64,000 bases of DNA from Gammaproteobacteria bacterium (GCA_030431985.1 JAUIIB010000008.1:27508-91507), one strand, 5' to 3'. Shown: positions 1-9,673, counted from the first letter of the stretch. Notes: a model not told the origin generated them from the sequence alone. Program-made: numbers and translations.

Positions 1-1
1 T

Positions 2-661
2 CACATCATTACTATTGAAGACCCGGTTGAATATGTGCATGAACATATTAATTGCGTAATTACGCAACGGGAGGTAGGCGTTGATACCGAATCATGGGAA
101 GCTGCACTAAAGAATACACTGCGTCAGGCACCAGATGTCATTTTAATCGGTGAAATACGCGACCGGGAAACCATGGAACACGCCATAGCATTTGCCGAAA
201 CAGGGCATTTATGTATGGGAACATTGCATGCTAATAGCGCCAACCAGGCACTCGATAGGATTATCAATTTTTTTCCTGAGGAACGTCGTGCACAATTGTT
301 GATGGACTTATCACTTAATCTGCGTGGTCTGGTTGCGCAACGATTGATTCCTAAAAAAGATAGTAAAGGACGGGTTGCAGCAATCGAAATCATGCTTAAT
401 TCTCCATTGATTTCTGATCTAATTTTCAAAGGGGATGTACATGAAATTAAAGAAATCATGAAAAAATCTCGCGAGCTCGGCATGCAAACATTCGATATGG
501 CGTTGTTTGAATTGTACGAAAGCGGAATGATTAGCTATGAAGATGCGTTAAGAAATGCAGACTCCATGAATGAGTTACGCTTACAAATTAAGCTTGAGGG
601 TAACGAATCTAAAAACACTGATTTGGCTGCAGGCATTGCACATTTAGCTATTCAAGAATAA
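2..661 (+). CDS. pilU: PilU-type twitching motility ATPase, 3' part
   Basis: C-terminal 219 residues of a PilT/PilU retraction ATPase, a cytoplasmic hexameric motor of type IV pili. The reading frame is open from the first bases (ITIEDPVEYVHEH), so the gene begins outside the window; the family is usually about 370 to 380 residues, so the N-terminal domain and Walker A are missing here. Visible are the aspartate box and Walker B region (DVILIGEIRDRETM) and the histidine box (GHLCMGTLHANSANQALDRI). The phrasing after the Asp box (QREVGVDT, NTLRQAPD, FFPEERRAQLLMDLSLNLRG) and the long C-terminal tail fit PilU better than PilT. Together with comEC just downstream this suggests natural transformation or twitching functions. 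The family call is sure; PilU over PilT is likely. Confidence 0.93.
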   Translation, partial: HIITIEDPVEYVHEHINCVITQREVGVDTESWEAALKNTLRQAPDVILIGEIRDRETMEHAIAFAETGHLCMGTLHANSANQALDRIINFFPEERRAQLLMDLSLNLRGLVAQRLIPKKDSKGRVAAIEIMLNSPLISDLIFKGDVHEIKEIMKKSRELGMQTFDMALFELYESGMISYEDALRNADSMNELRLQIKLEGNESKNTDLAAGIAHLAIQE

Positions 662-682
662 ATTGTATTAGGGGGTGTCACC

Positions 683-790
683 ATGAGTTATGTGCATTCC
701 TACGCGGGTAAAATTTTAATCGTTTCGCCCGAAAAGCTAACAGAACTGTACAGAATCCATGACGGCACTTCCTCGAATATTTTTGGTTAA
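683..790 (+). CDS. possible small protein, 35 residues, unknown
   Basis: A short open frame (MSYVHSYAGK... ending SSNIFG) begins 21 bases after the pilU stop and has a purine-rich stretch (AGGGGGTG) 5 to 12 bases before its ATG, a plausible ribosome binding site. I recognise no family and see no membrane segment. It may equally be non-coding leader or the remains of a gene. Confidence 0.2.
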   Translation: MSYVHSYAGKILIVSPEKLTELYRIHDGTSSNIFG

Positions 791-895
791 AACATCGTTA
801 ATACAGAAATTAAAGAGTATGTTTAATACCAAATGGTTTTTTTGCCCGTGTAAATTGTGTGAATGCAGCGTTTGATACAAATCAGCTTATAAACC

Positions 896-917
896 GAGCC
901 AGTCGCCCGAATGGCTC
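896..917. repeat. inverted repeat upstream of comEC
   Basis: GAGCCA and TGGCTC flank a 10-base spacer, about 35 bases before the comEC start. It could be a hairpin at the end of the pilU transcript or in the comEC leader. There is no T run after it, so it is not a typical terminator. Confidence 0.3.
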
Positions 918-951
918 ATAAAACAGCCAAATCTAGTTTTATAAGTAGCTC

Positions 952-3324
952 GTGTCCATACGTTTAAGCATTCTGGTATTTGTCTCAGGCGTTATTTTAT
1001 TGCAATGGCAGGCTGAATTACCTGCCATGTCTGTAACACCTGCTTTATTACTCCCCTTACTTGTTGCCATTTTTTGTTGGCATAGCCAGAAGCCAGTATT
1101 ACTACTTATCAGTCGGTCTTTGCTTTTGTTCTTTGTATTTTATTGTGGCTATTTCTGGGCTGCTGGTGTGGCCACTTGGCGTTTAGCTGATGTTTTACCG
1201 GAAGTATGGGAAGGAAAGGATATTAAAGTTATCGGGGTGATATCCAATATGCCGCAATACGATAGCAATAAAGTGCGGTTTCAATTCAATGTTGAACAGA
1301 TTGTAACATCGCAAGCCTATGTGCCGAATCATGTTGCTTTGTCTTGGTATTTTGATCGACCCTCGATACCCGCAATTCGTGCTGGTGAGCGCTGGCAAAT
1401 AACGATACGTCTTAAACGACCACACAGTAATATTAATCCGGCCGGCTTTGATTATGAAGTCTGGGCGCTGGAAAGAAATATCCGTGCAGTAGGATATGTA
1501 CGACCGGTGTCGGATAATAACCGATTGGATTCGCAGGTAAATTCTTTCGTGCACTGGGTTACGGCACAAAGACAACAGATTCAGCAAAAATTTAATGTAT
1601 GGTTAGGCGATTATCCCTATGTAGGCATGTTGATGACGCTTGCAACGGGAGACCAGCGTGCAATTCCTGCCGATCAATGGCAGGTCTTAACGCGTACCGG
1701 AACGAATCATTTAATGGCGATTTCCGGTCTTCATATCACATTGATATCGAGTATCGTATATTTCCTGGTCACCTATATATGGCGGCGAAGTACGCGCTTA
1801 TTAATAAAGCTACCCGCGCATCGGGCAGCAGTTATTGCTGGATTATTTGTCGCGTTAATCTATACGTTGCTTTCGGGATTTGCGATTCCCGCCCAACGCG
1901 CTTTTTTCATGTTGGCTGTTGTAGCTATTGCATTGTGGTATGGACGCATGGCGGCACCGACGTTGATTCTGGCCTGGGCACTATTGTTGGTTGTTTTAAT
2001 CGATCCATGGGCAGTGTTGTCGGCGGGGTTTTGGTTATCATTTGGCGCGGTAGGGATTGTTATGCTCGTTACGGTTGGTCGCATCGGTAATATGCATTGG
2101 CTAAGTGGATGGTTCCATGTGCAATGGGCGATTACACTGGGGTTGGTTCCAATTTTATTAGCGTTATTTCAGCAGGTATCGCTAGTTTCACCAGTTGCCA
2201 ATGCGGTAGCAATTCCGTTAGTCAGCCTACTTGTAGTGCCGCTTACTTTACTCGCGTTAATACCATATTGTGAGTTCTTACTTCCTTTAGCCCATAGCGT
2301 CTTAAGTGTTGCAATGGAATTTCTTCAGGTACTAAATACATTGCCTCAGCCGGTTTGGCAACAACATATGCCACCATTTTGGGCAATTATCGTAAGTGTC
2401 ATTGGAGTAGTCTGGATGTTGCTACCCGGCAGTCATGGTTTAAATTATTTTTCTGGTTTTCCAGCGCGCTGGTTGGGTATCGTAGCTTTATTGCCTTTGT
2501 TTCTGACTATACCGCCCAAACCTTCTGAAGGGGCTTTATGGTTGACAGTATTGGATGTCGGCCAAGGGCTAGCTATAGTGGCACAAACAGAAAATCATGC
2601 GTTATTGTTCGACAGTGGTCCGGCATATGCTGAAACCGATAGTGGGAAACGTATAATCATACCGTTCTTGCGTGCGCAGGGAATAGCGCAGTTGGATCGT
2701 ATGATCATTTCACACGCCGATTCTGATCATAGTGGCGGTGCATTGTCGGTGATTAATGCGTTTAATGTTGAAATGCTATCGTCGTCACTGGATAGCAATC
2801 ATCCCATTTTACAAACTGTCAAACACCATGAGCTATGTGGCAGAGGGCAGTCTTGGTTGTGGGATGGCGTACTGTTTGAAATACTGCACCCAACAACCGA
2901 TCTTTACTTGAATTCTAACCGGCAGACCAATACAAGCAGTTGTGTACTGAAAATAACGGCAGCAACCGGTAGCATTCTTATTCCGGCCGATATTACCCAA
3001 ACCATTGAAGATTTGTTGATGGATACTCAAGCGGAAAAGCTACCGTCAACGGTGCTAATTGCACCTCACCATGGTAGTTTGACATCTTCGAGTGTATTGT
3101 TTGTTAAACAGGTGAATCCGGCGGTAACCATCTTTACGGTTGGTTACCGCAATCGTTTTGGGCACCCGAAAGATACAATTATCCATCGATATCTGGATCA
3201 GGGAAGTGCTGTTATGCGCAGTGATAAACACGGTGCCATATTTTTGCGATTTGAGACGGGTGAACTGTTCGTAGATAGTTGGCGACAAATGCGGTCACGT
3301 TATTGGCATAAAAAGGCTATTTAA
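952..3324 (+). CDS. comEC: ComEC/Rec2 DNA internalisation channel
   Basis: Inner-membrane channel that passes single-stranded transforming DNA into the cytoplasm. The 790-residue protein has the full proteobacterial layout: N-terminal membrane segments and a DUF4131 region (about residues 20-190), the multi-pass Competence domain (about 220-490, with the typical MAISGLHITL stretch), and a C-terminal metallo-beta-lactamase-like domain (about 525-760) with LTVLDVGQG, the metal-binding motif SHADSDHSGG near residue 586, and APHHGS later. The start is a GTG at 952 with no strong ribosome binding site; no earlier start exists in frame. The 3' end overlaps the convergent methyltransferase gene by 8 bases. 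Its nearness to pilU fits a competence role, but whether the cell is transformable is not shown. Confidence 0.95.
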   Translation: MSIRLSILVFVSGVILLQWQAELPAMSVTPALLLPLLVAIFCWHSQKPVLLLISRSLLLFFVFYCGYFWAAGVATWRLADVLPEVWEGKDIKVIGVISNMPQYDSNKVRFQFNVEQIVTSQAYVPNHVALSWYFDRPSIPAIRAGERWQITIRLKRPHSNINPAGFDYEVWALERNIRAVGYVRPVSDNNRLDSQVNSFVHWVTAQRQQIQQKFNVWLGDYPYVGMLMTLATGDQRAIPADQWQVLTRTGTNHLMAISGLHITLISSIVYFLVTYIWRRSTRLLIKLPAHRAAVIAGLFVALIYTLLSGFAIPAQRAFFMLAVVAIALWYGRMAAPTLILAWALLLVVLIDPWAVLSAGFWLSFGAVGIVMLVTVGRIGNMHWLSGWFHVQWAITLGLVPILLALFQQVSLVSPVANAVAIPLVSLLVVPLTLLALIPYCEFLLPLAHSVLSVAMEFLQVLNTLPQPVWQQHMPPFWAIIVSVIGVVWMLLPGSHGLNYFSGFPARWLGIVALLPLFLTIPPKPSEGALWLTVLDVGQGLAIVAQTENHALLFDSGPAYAETDSGKRIIIPFLRAQGIAQLDRMIISHADSDHSGGALSVINAFNVEMLSSSLDSNHPILQTVKHHELCGRGQSWLWDGVLFEILHPTTDLYLNSNRQTNTSSCVLKITAATGSILIPADITQTIEDLLMDTQAEKLPSTVLIAPHHGSLTSSSVLFVKQVNPAVTIFTVGYRNRFGHPKDTIIHRYLDQGSAVMRSDKHGAIFLRFETGELFVDSWRQMRSRYWHKKAI

Positions 3325-3925
3325 TTGCACATATTTGTTTGCGCCATACAAGTAAATAGTTATTTGCCGGCATGGTATAACTATCTTTTAATGCTAAATT
3401 GTGTGACTTTGCAAGTTCTGATAAATCAGTAATGTCCCGAATTCCGCTCTTCGTATCGCGGCTTTTGAGCCAGCGGTCAAACTTCCTGTTACTGTCGCTG
3501 CTGTAGCAACTACCATGATTAAATGGCCCGTAAATGCAGAAAAAACCACCATCCTGCAACAATTGGCCGACTTGAGTGAATAAGCGGCATACTTGCCGCC
3601 AATGAACAATATGTAGTGTATTTGCTGTGAATACAGTATCGGCTTGAATGTTCGGCCATTTATCATCATCAATATCCAGAGAGACGGGCTGCGCTAGATT
3701 GTTTGATGAATGAATCTGGCATAGGTATGACAATGCAGGCAGCTTTTCAGGTAATTCGGTTGGTTGCCAGATTAAATGTGGAAGTGCAGGTGCGAAGTGG
3801 ATGGCATGCTGACCCGATCCACTGCCAATCTCAAGCACCAATCTGCTCGAAGTTAATATTATTTTGAGTTTTTCCAGGATTGGTTGCTTATTACGTTCCG
3901 CCGCTTCGGATAATGCAGTTTGCAT
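3317..3925 (-). CDS. DUF938 family SAM-dependent methyltransferase
   Basis: A 202-residue class I methyltransferase-like protein of the DUF938 family. It starts with the family's typical SEAAERNKQPILEKL, followed by the SAM-binding loop LEIGSGSGQHAIHFA near residue 31-45 and the ANTLHIVHW and GGFFCIYGPFN segments. Substrate and role of this family are not established. It is convergent with comEC, overlapping by 8 bases, and lies 15 bases after the end of the upstream sugar dehydrogenase gene, so it may be cotranscribed with it. Length is normal for the family and no defect is seen. Confidence 0.88.
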   Translation of the reverse strand: MQTALSEAAERNKQPILEKLKIILTSSRLVLEIGSGSGQHAIHFAPALPHLIWQPTELPEKLPALSYLCQIHSSNNLAQPVSLDIDDDKWPNIQADTVFTANTLHIVHWRQVCRLFTQVGQLLQDGGFFCIYGPFNHGSCYSSDSNRKFDRWLKSRDTKSGIRDITDLSELAKSHNLALKDSYTMPANNYLLVWRKQICAIK

Positions 3926-3940
3926 CGAATATAATTAAGA

Positions 3941-5104
3941 TTATTCGGCTGCCGGTACTAACTTGAGGATTTGACCGTCATCTTCATCAGTTAATAAATA
4001 GAGCGCACCATCAGGCCCTTGCTCAACATCACGAAATCGCATAGTGTTTTTCAGCAATTTTTCTTCGTTCAAAACTTTGTTATGACTTACCGTAAGTCGA
4101 ATAAGATGTTGACCCGCTAAAGTACCGATAAATAGATTGCCGCGCCATTTTGGAAATAAACTGCCGGTATAAAATAACATCCCGGATGGCGCCACCGATG
4201 GCGTCCAGTAATAAATCGGTTCTTCGTAGCCTTGTTCGGCATGTTCATCCCTAATCGGCATCATAGAATAGTGCACACCGTAGCTGGCATTGGGCCATCC
4301 GTAATTACTCCCTGGTTTGGGTATGTTGATTTCATCACCGCCACGGGGCCCATGTTCATGGATCCATAATTCTCCGGTTTTAGGGTGTATTGCTGCGCCT
4401 TGTACACTGCGGTGGCCATATGACCAGATTTCCGGTTTTGCCTTGCTATCGTTTATAAAAGGATTGTCATCGGGAATGGAACCGTCGGTACGAATACGAA
4501 TTATCGCACCCAGATGATTATCTGTATTTTGCGCTTCTTCCATATGATCGCCGCGTTCACCCAGCGTAACAAACAGGGAACCGTCCGGAGAAAAGGCCAG
4601 GCGCGATCCAAAGTGTATTCCGCCATGGACTTTTGGACTTTGACGAAAAATGACCTTAAGGTTTTTTAAACTGTTATTAGTAAGTTCAGCGCGTGCTACA
4701 GCGGTACCGGCAATTGTGCCTTCGGCTGTGGCTAGTGGCTCGGCATACGAGAAGTAAATCAGACGGTTGGCCTTGAAGTCAGGGTCAATCGCAACGTCTA
4801 AGAGGCCGCCTTGTTTGATAGTGTAAACTTCTGGTACGTTTTTGATCGGATCCAATAGTTGACCGTCCGGCTTAACCAAGCGTAAACGGCCTGTGCGCTC
4901 AGTAACTAGCAAGTTACCATCCGGTAAAAACGCCATTCCCCAGGGATGATTAAGCCCACCCGAAAATCGTGTAACATCGAATTCCACTTGATCGGATTGA
5001 GCATACGTGAGAGGAATGGCCAGCAGGCATGCATATATCAGGGCAAAGGAAACATAAACAGCTCGAAATCGCGTATTCAATAGAACTAGGTAGAATGGCA
5101 TCAT
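3941..5104 (-). CDS. PQQ-dependent aldose sugar dehydrogenase family protein (GSDH domain)
   Basis: Likely a secreted or periplasmic six-bladed beta-propeller of the soluble glucose/aldose dehydrogenase family (E. coli YliI/Asd type). A hydrophobic signal segment ending LAIPLTYAQ (about residues 15-36) precedes the domain. Family landmarks are GLNHPWGMAFLPDG, LVTERTGRLR, HFGSRLAFSPDG, the WSYGHRSVQGAAIHP strip, EHGPRGGDEIN and a C-terminal DVEQGPDGALYLLTD. A GAGGAAAA stretch precedes two successive ATG codons (5104 and 5101); either could be the start. The enzyme needs PQQ; no pqq genes are in the window. The next gene upstream is a TonB-dependent receptor on the same strand, 89 bases away, possibly one transcript. 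True sugar substrate unknown. Confidence 0.9.
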   Translation of the reverse strand: MMPFYLVLLNTRFRAVYVSFALIYACLLAIPLTYAQSDQVEFDVTRFSGGLNHPWGMAFLPDGNLLVTERTGRLRLVKPDGQLLDPIKNVPEVYTIKQGGLLDVAIDPDFKANRLIYFSYAEPLATAEGTIAGTAVARAELTNNSLKNLKVIFRQSPKVHGGIHFGSRLAFSPDGSLFVTLGERGDHMEEAQNTDNHLGAIIRIRTDGSIPDDNPFINDSKAKPEIWSYGHRSVQGAAIHPKTGELWIHEHGPRGGDEINIPKPGSNYGWPNASYGVHYSMMPIRDEHAEQGYEEPIYYWTPSVAPSGMLFYTGSLFPKWRGNLFIGTLAGQHLIRLTVSHNKVLNEEKLLKNTMRFRDVEQGPDGALYLLTDEDDGQILKLVPAAE

Positions 5105-5193
5105 TTTTCCTCAGTTTTTAAGTTCAATGAAATACAATGTATCATCGTTGGCAAGCAGCCTCAATAGCTCACTAAACAGGATGTTATAGTTGT

Positions 5194-7335
5194 TTAGAAC
5201 GGTGTAATCCGCAGCCCGATTCCACCAAAGACATTAATCGGCGCACCTGGTTCAAAATAACGCCCGAATGCTGCATTAATTCGAGTATTGGCGTTATAGT
5301 GCTGGTCGAATAAATTGTTGATGCCGGCGAAAACAGAACTCTCCAACCAGTGGAAACGTGTTTTCCATCCAAACAGTAACTGTCCGAGCGTATAAGCATT
5401 ATTAGTCACCGAATTGGCGTCATCGACGAAGAACGTGCCAACGCGTTGTACATGAAGCTGGCTGAAAAACCCAAGTGGATGAGCATAACGTAGTAATCCT
5501 TCCCAGCGGTGTTCTGGTATGCCTGGAAAGGTATTGCCATTCATATTTACACCATCGATCGAAAATTCTTCGAATTCAAAATCAGAATAGGTGTAACTTA
5601 TTTCGCCATGTAGTCCTTTCCACTCAGGGGTTGCCAACCGTGTTTCCACACCCAGACGGCTAGATTCGCCTGTGTTCCGAAAAAAAGCGCGTCCTGGCGA
5701 TCCAGGTAATTCAAACGGTAGAATTTCATCCCATGAATAAATATAAAACAGTACCGATTCATATTGAAATTCACTCATTGTTCCACGTATTCCAAGTTCC
5801 TGGCTCAATGAGGTCTGTGGTTTTAAATCAGGGTTGAATCCACCCCGGCCTGATGGATTGTTGATGAGTTCTGTAGTGGCCGGTGTTTCAAAAATCGATG
5901 CAACATTAGCATAGATTTGATGCCGTTCATTTAGATGATAAACCAGCCCGACAGTACCACTGCCTTGTGAAAATGTTTTATTACCAGACTGGTCTCCATC
6001 TGCCAGGAATGTGTCATTCACTTCAAAATATAACCAGTCCCAACGACCGCCCAAGACTACGTCCAGCTTATCATGCACCCGCCATTCGCTGCGTAAAAAT
6101 GGGCCAACGTTTTGTACACGTTCAGTTTGGTTTAGTGTCAGCGCACCACGTGTGCCATCATGATTATTGAAACGCTGACGGTTGTCATTTTGAATACCGT
6201 AATCGACGCCGACAATCATGCGGTTGGGACGGTTAAACAATCGATGATCGTGGCGATATTGTATGGCAGCACCGCCAACCAGCCGGTCAAATTGTACCTG
6301 TCCACCGTCAAAAAACGGCAGTCGGTTTTGAAAATCTCGATGCAACATATGCAAGGTGACCGACAATTCCTGATGGACAGCCGGTCTGGTACGAAATCGT
6401 ATACCCATTTGTTCCTGATCGACCATTTCTCCCGCCTTAAACTGTTTATTTCTTGGCGATGCCTGGTTGGGGTTGTTGTGTGCCTGCTCTCGTGTCAAGC
6501 CGCCGGGGTCCTTGCTCTCCGGCGAATAAAATTTGCGGAAAAGCACCATTAAATCTGAGTTGTCGTTTAGTTTAAAATTGAGTTTCGCTTGTGTGAAATA
6601 ATTGTGCACATTACTATGGTCGCGCCATCCATTCTGTTGGAGATGCGAGCCGAACAGAGTGTAGTCATGTTGCCCATACCGGCCTCCAGCAAACAGTTCG
6701 GATTTGAATAAACCGTATTGACCGAAAACCTGGCGCGGTGAAACGACAAATCGCTCCTGAGGGACGTTACGCGTAGACATGCCGATCATGCCACCGGAGG
6801 CGTTGCCATACAAAGATGCCGTTGGACCACGCACGATTTCCATGTTTTGTATTAGCGACGGGTCAATCGAGTCAAGCTGGGTTTGTCCGTCAGGCAGCGT
6901 TTGCGGTATACCGTCAACATACATCTGAATTCCACGCACGCCAAAAGCCGAGCGCGCACCAAACCCACGGATTGCAATGCGTAAGTCTTGTGAAAAATTT
7001 GCTTGATTCTGAAAAAATACACCAGGTGTATTGCGCGCAAATTCGTCCAATGTTACGCCAGGCTGGAAGTGCTGCTGCGGAGAACGGTTAAACTGCGATA
7101 TTGAATAAGGAATATCTTTTATTTGTCGTTCGCTACGTGTTGCTGTGACATTGATGGGGTTGAGTAAAATTTCATGTGACTCAGTTTTTTGTGCGTAGAC
7201 GGGTGTTGCGGTTTGAATAAAAATAAATGATAGAACGATTTTAATCAAAGAAAACCAACTATGGGCTGCCGGATGATATCCGTTTTTGCTGAATGTATGT
7301 ATATAGTAATACTGGCGGAATAAGGGGTAATACAT
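5194..7335 (-). CDS. TonB-dependent outer membrane receptor (FecA-like siderophore receptor family)
   Basis: Outer membrane 22-strand barrel with an N-terminal plug, energised by TonB, probably for ferric siderophore or similar uptake. Seen: a signal segment ending ATPVYAQ, a TonB-box-like stretch (NPINVTATRSER), plug motifs (FARNTPGVFFQNQANFSQDLRIAIRGFGARS, split here into FARNTPGVFF and IRGFGARS), DGIPQTLPDGQ, EIVRGPTASLYGNASGG, and a C-terminal strand ending in Phe. The start is uncertain: the frame extends to a TTG at 7389, an ATG lies at 7335, and a TTG directly before the signal segment is also possible; none has a clear ribosome binding site. No FecI/FecR pair is near, and the ligand cannot be told. 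fur lies 40 kb away in the same window. Confidence 0.9.
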   Translation of the reverse strand: MYYPLFRQYYYIHTFSKNGYHPAAHSWFSLIKIVLSFIFIQTATPVYAQKTESHEILLNPINVTATRSERQIKDIPYSISQFNRSPQQHFQPGVTLDEFARNTPGVFFQNQANFSQDLRIAIRGFGARSAFGVRGIQMYVDGIPQTLPDGQTQLDSIDPSLIQNMEIVRGPTASLYGNASGGMIGMSTRNVPQERFVVSPRQVFGQYGLFKSELFAGGRYGQHDYTLFGSHLQQNGWRDHSNVHNYFTQAKLNFKLNDNSDLMVLFRKFYSPESKDPGGLTREQAHNNPNQASPRNKQFKAGEMVDQEQMGIRFRTRPAVHQELSVTLHMLHRDFQNRLPFFDGGQVQFDRLVGGAAIQYRHDHRLFNRPNRMIVGVDYGIQNDNRQRFNNHDGTRGALTLNQTERVQNVGPFLRSEWRVHDKLDVVLGGRWDWLYFEVNDTFLADGDQSGNKTFSQGSGTVGLVYHLNERHQIYANVASIFETPATTELINNPSGRGGFNPDLKPQTSLSQELGIRGTMSEFQYESVLFYIYSWDEILPFELPGSPGRAFFRNTGESSRLGVETRLATPEWKGLHGEISYTYSDFEFEEFSIDGVNMNGNTFPGIPEHRWEGLLRYAHPLGFFSQLHVQRVGTFFVDDANSVTNNAYTLGQLLFGWKTRFHWLESSVFAGINNLFDQHYNANTRINAAFGRYFEPGAPINVFGGIGLRITPF

Positions 7336-7457
7336 GTAGTGCAATTGCGGTTGCTTTACTGTGAATACCAGGAAATGATCATATTGCAATTAATTGATTA
7401 TAAATTCTAATGGCTCGCTATTGAAGCCGTAGAATGAGGCGGTACATGATGGAACAG

Positions 7458-7835
7458 TTATTCCATTTCATAATCGGTTGTCAGCATTTCAAGCAGATGC
7501 CCGTCAGGGTCGCGGAAGTACACGCCCCGGCCGCCGTAGTCGTGATTGATTTCCATATTTTCCGGGTTAAAGGGACCGCTACCGTATGCAATGTTTTCGC
7601 CTTTGATGCGCTCAAAAATGCTATCAAATTCGAGCTCGGAAACTTTGAAAGCATAGTGATGTGATTCAAAATCATCTCGATCGGCAAAATCCAGGCACAG
7701 TGTATCGTTGACTCGCACGACGATAAATGAAACGAAGGGGCCGAGATATTCGAATCCAAAGATACGTACATAAAACCGGGCGCTGTATTCCTTGTCATGC
7801 GTTGGAATAATGGTGTGATTGAGTGTGATGGGCAT
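7458..7835 (-). CDS. VOC (glyoxalase/dioxygenase fold) family protein
   Basis: A small vicinal-oxygen-chelate protein of about 125 residues. The strand-1 motif LNHTIIPTHDKEYSARFY with a metal-ligand-like His, the central FESHHYAFKV and the C-terminal YFRDPDGHLLEML with its Glu are typical of the fold. The frame opens at an ATG at 7886, but the family alignment begins at the Met used here (7835); neither start has a clear ribosome binding site. Metal dependence and substrate are unknown. It lies 122 bases upstream of the receptor gene on the same strand and is divergent from the secreted beta-helix gene. Confidence 0.85.
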   Translation of the reverse strand: MPITLNHTIIPTHDKEYSARFYVRIFGFEYLGPFVSFIVVRVNDTLCLDFADRDDFESHHYAFKVSELEFDSIFERIKGENIAYGSGPFNPENMEINHDYGGRGVYFRDPDGHLLEMLTTDYEME

Positions 7836-7964
7836 AGTTGTTTCTGAATTGTAGTGGGACACGGTGTAATGTGTAGTTGTTGTCATACTGTAACATGTCT
7901 GTCATATTAACTTGCTAAATTAATCTAGCCGAAGGTTCATAGAACACATAATTTGGAGAGAAAA

Positions 7965-9560
7965 ATGGTTAGATTAAATAAAAAACAGACAGGTTTATCA
8001 ATACTGTCGGCAATGATGCTGGGCCTAGCTTCAGCAAACAGTCAGGCGACAGCTACATTTGATCCAGCAACGGGTACTGTAGATATGCCAGTTGTGCAAA
8101 TAGTAGATGGCGCTTCGACAAGCTTTTTTAATGTACAACTGCAGATTGATGGCGGTGCGCTTAGATTGACTTCAGCAAATCCGGTCTCTGCCGTTCAAGG
8201 GCAAGAGCGCGTAGTATACGATACAGCAACCCAGGCATTGCATGTACCGTCGATTACAGTGGGCGCCAATGAATTTTATGCAAAATTAAAACTGGCTCCA
8301 GGAGCGGGCGGTATTAGTTTTACAGTCGATCAATTGGTCAGTAACAGTTTTCAAGGTTGCCCGAGTTTTTCAACTGCCGGGCCGGTTGATGGCTCATGTG
8401 TCCTGAGTGGCGAAATTAATCAGGACATTACGCTAACGAAAAACATTCAATGGATTGTTTCGGGTGGTGTATTTATTGGTGGCGACAATGTCAACAGCGC
8501 AACGTTAACAATCAATCCTGGCACGCAAATTTTCGGTCAACAGGGTGCAGACTTTTTATGGATTAGACGCGGCTCGAAAATTATGGCTGAAGGTACGCCA
8601 GATAACCCGATTGTTATGAGCGGTCCATTGCAGCAATCTGCCGGTGAGTGGGGTGGACTGGTGATTTCCGGTAATGCACCTGTCAATGGGTGTAATGAAG
8701 GTGTTAGTCCATGTGAAATTCCTTTTGAGGCGATTACATCGGAGTTTTTTGGTGGAAACAACGCTGCCGATAATAGTGGTCTGATCAAATATACTCAAAT
8801 TCTGTTTGCCGGCTTTGCCGTACGTCCCAATGAGGAACTGAACGGCTTGACGCTTAACGGTGTCGGTTCAGGTACCGTGATTGATTTTGTACAAGTGCAC
8901 GAGGGCCTGGATGACGGTGTGGAAATGTTTGGCGGTACTGTCGGCTTAAAGCATATGGTGTTAAGCAGTATCGGTGATGATAGCCTGGACTGGGGCAGTG
9001 GTTGGACTGGCAAAGCTCAGTTCGTGTTGATTAAACAAGCTGACGATGATGGTGATCGTGGTATTGAAGCCGATAACAATGAAGTTAACAATGATATTAC
9101 GCCACGTGCCAGGCCTACGTTATCGAATCTGACAATAATCGGTTCGCCGGTTGCAACACAAGGTGCGTTGCTGCGCCGTGGAACAGGTGCAAATATTTGG
9201 AATACGGTAATTAGTGGTTTCCCAGATTGTGTGTCTATCGACGGTGAAGCTACTTTTATCAATGCAGGAGCCCCGGGTAATCTGACCGGTGAATTGACTA
9301 TGGTTAATTCGATTGTTAACTGCGGTAATAATTTCCTCGATGGTAATGGCGCAACATTTGCTGTAGCGGACTGGTTTACATCTCAGTCAGGTAACAGTCA
9401 AGAAGATGCATTACTCAACGGTTTTTTACCGGCTGCAGGGTCGCCGTTAACATTAGGTGGCGCACCGGTTAACGATGCATTTTTTGATGCTGTTGATTAT
9501 ATCGGTGCATTCAGAGATGCCGACGATAATTGGACAGAGGAGTGGACTTTTGATTTTTAA
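7965..9560 (+). CDS. secreted right-handed beta-helix-like protein, function unknown
   Basis: A 531-residue exported protein. The ATG at 7965 is preferred to an upstream in-frame TTG because GGAGAG lies 4 bases before it. A signal peptide (KKQTGLSILSAMMLGL to NSQATA) is followed by a beta-rich domain of about 120 residues and then by repeated short strands with turns such as ILFAGFAVRPNEELNGLTLNGVG, FVQVHEGLDDGVEMFGG and HMVLSSIGDDSLDWGSGW (shortened here), resembling parallel beta-helix proteins. The C-terminus FRDADDNWTEEWTFDF ends in Trp-rich sequence common in this type of protein. Four Cys in pairs may form disulfides. A strong terminator follows, so it is probably monocistronic. Function unknown; surface or matrix protein is a guess. 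Confidence 0.75.
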   Translation: MVRLNKKQTGLSILSAMMLGLASANSQATATFDPATGTVDMPVVQIVDGASTSFFNVQLQIDGGALRLTSANPVSAVQGQERVVYDTATQALHVPSITVGANEFYAKLKLAPGAGGISFTVDQLVSNSFQGCPSFSTAGPVDGSCVLSGEINQDITLTKNIQWIVSGGVFIGGDNVNSATLTINPGTQIFGQQGADFLWIRRGSKIMAEGTPDNPIVMSGPLQQSAGEWGGLVISGNAPVNGCNEGVSPCEIPFEAITSEFFGGNNAADNSGLIKYTQILFAGFAVRPNEELNGLTLNGVGSGTVIDFVQVHEGLDDGVEMFGGTVGLKHMVLSSIGDDSLDWGSGWTGKAQFVLIKQADDDGDRGIEADNNEVNNDITPRARPTLSNLTIIGSPVATQGALLRRGTGANIWNTVISGFPDCVSIDGEATFINAGAPGNLTGELTMVNSIVNCGNNFLDGNGATFAVADWFTSQSGNSQEDALLNGFLPAAGSPLTLGGAPVNDAFFDAVDYIGAFRDADDNWTEEWTFDF

Positions 9561-9594
9561 TGTAAGCAAATAAAAGTTAATTACTCTATATTCA

Positions 9595-9630
9595 CAAGGC
9601 CCTGCAAAGTTTGTAGGGCTTTGTATTTTC
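9595..9630 (+). terminator. rho-independent terminator after the beta-helix gene
   Basis: A 14-base stem (CAAGGCCCTGCAAA pairing with TTTGTAGGGCTTTG, with two G-U pairs) closes a very short loop, followed by TATTTTC. It lies 35 bases after the stop at 9560. Confidence 0.75.
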
Positions 9631-9673
9631 TGTTCCAGCAAAATTTTTGAATATTTATTGATGGCAGAAATGT

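Noticed and set aside
1599..2090. Frame of 163 codons within comEC, same strand
   Set aside because: It lies fully inside the comEC coding region, which shows strong family motifs; Cys/Arg-rich translation typical of a shadow frame.
3941..7389. Idea that the sugar dehydrogenase, TonB receptor and VOC genes form a dedicated uptake and metabolism system
   Set aside because: Shared strand and moderate gaps only; no regulator, transporter or pathway gene supports a joint function.
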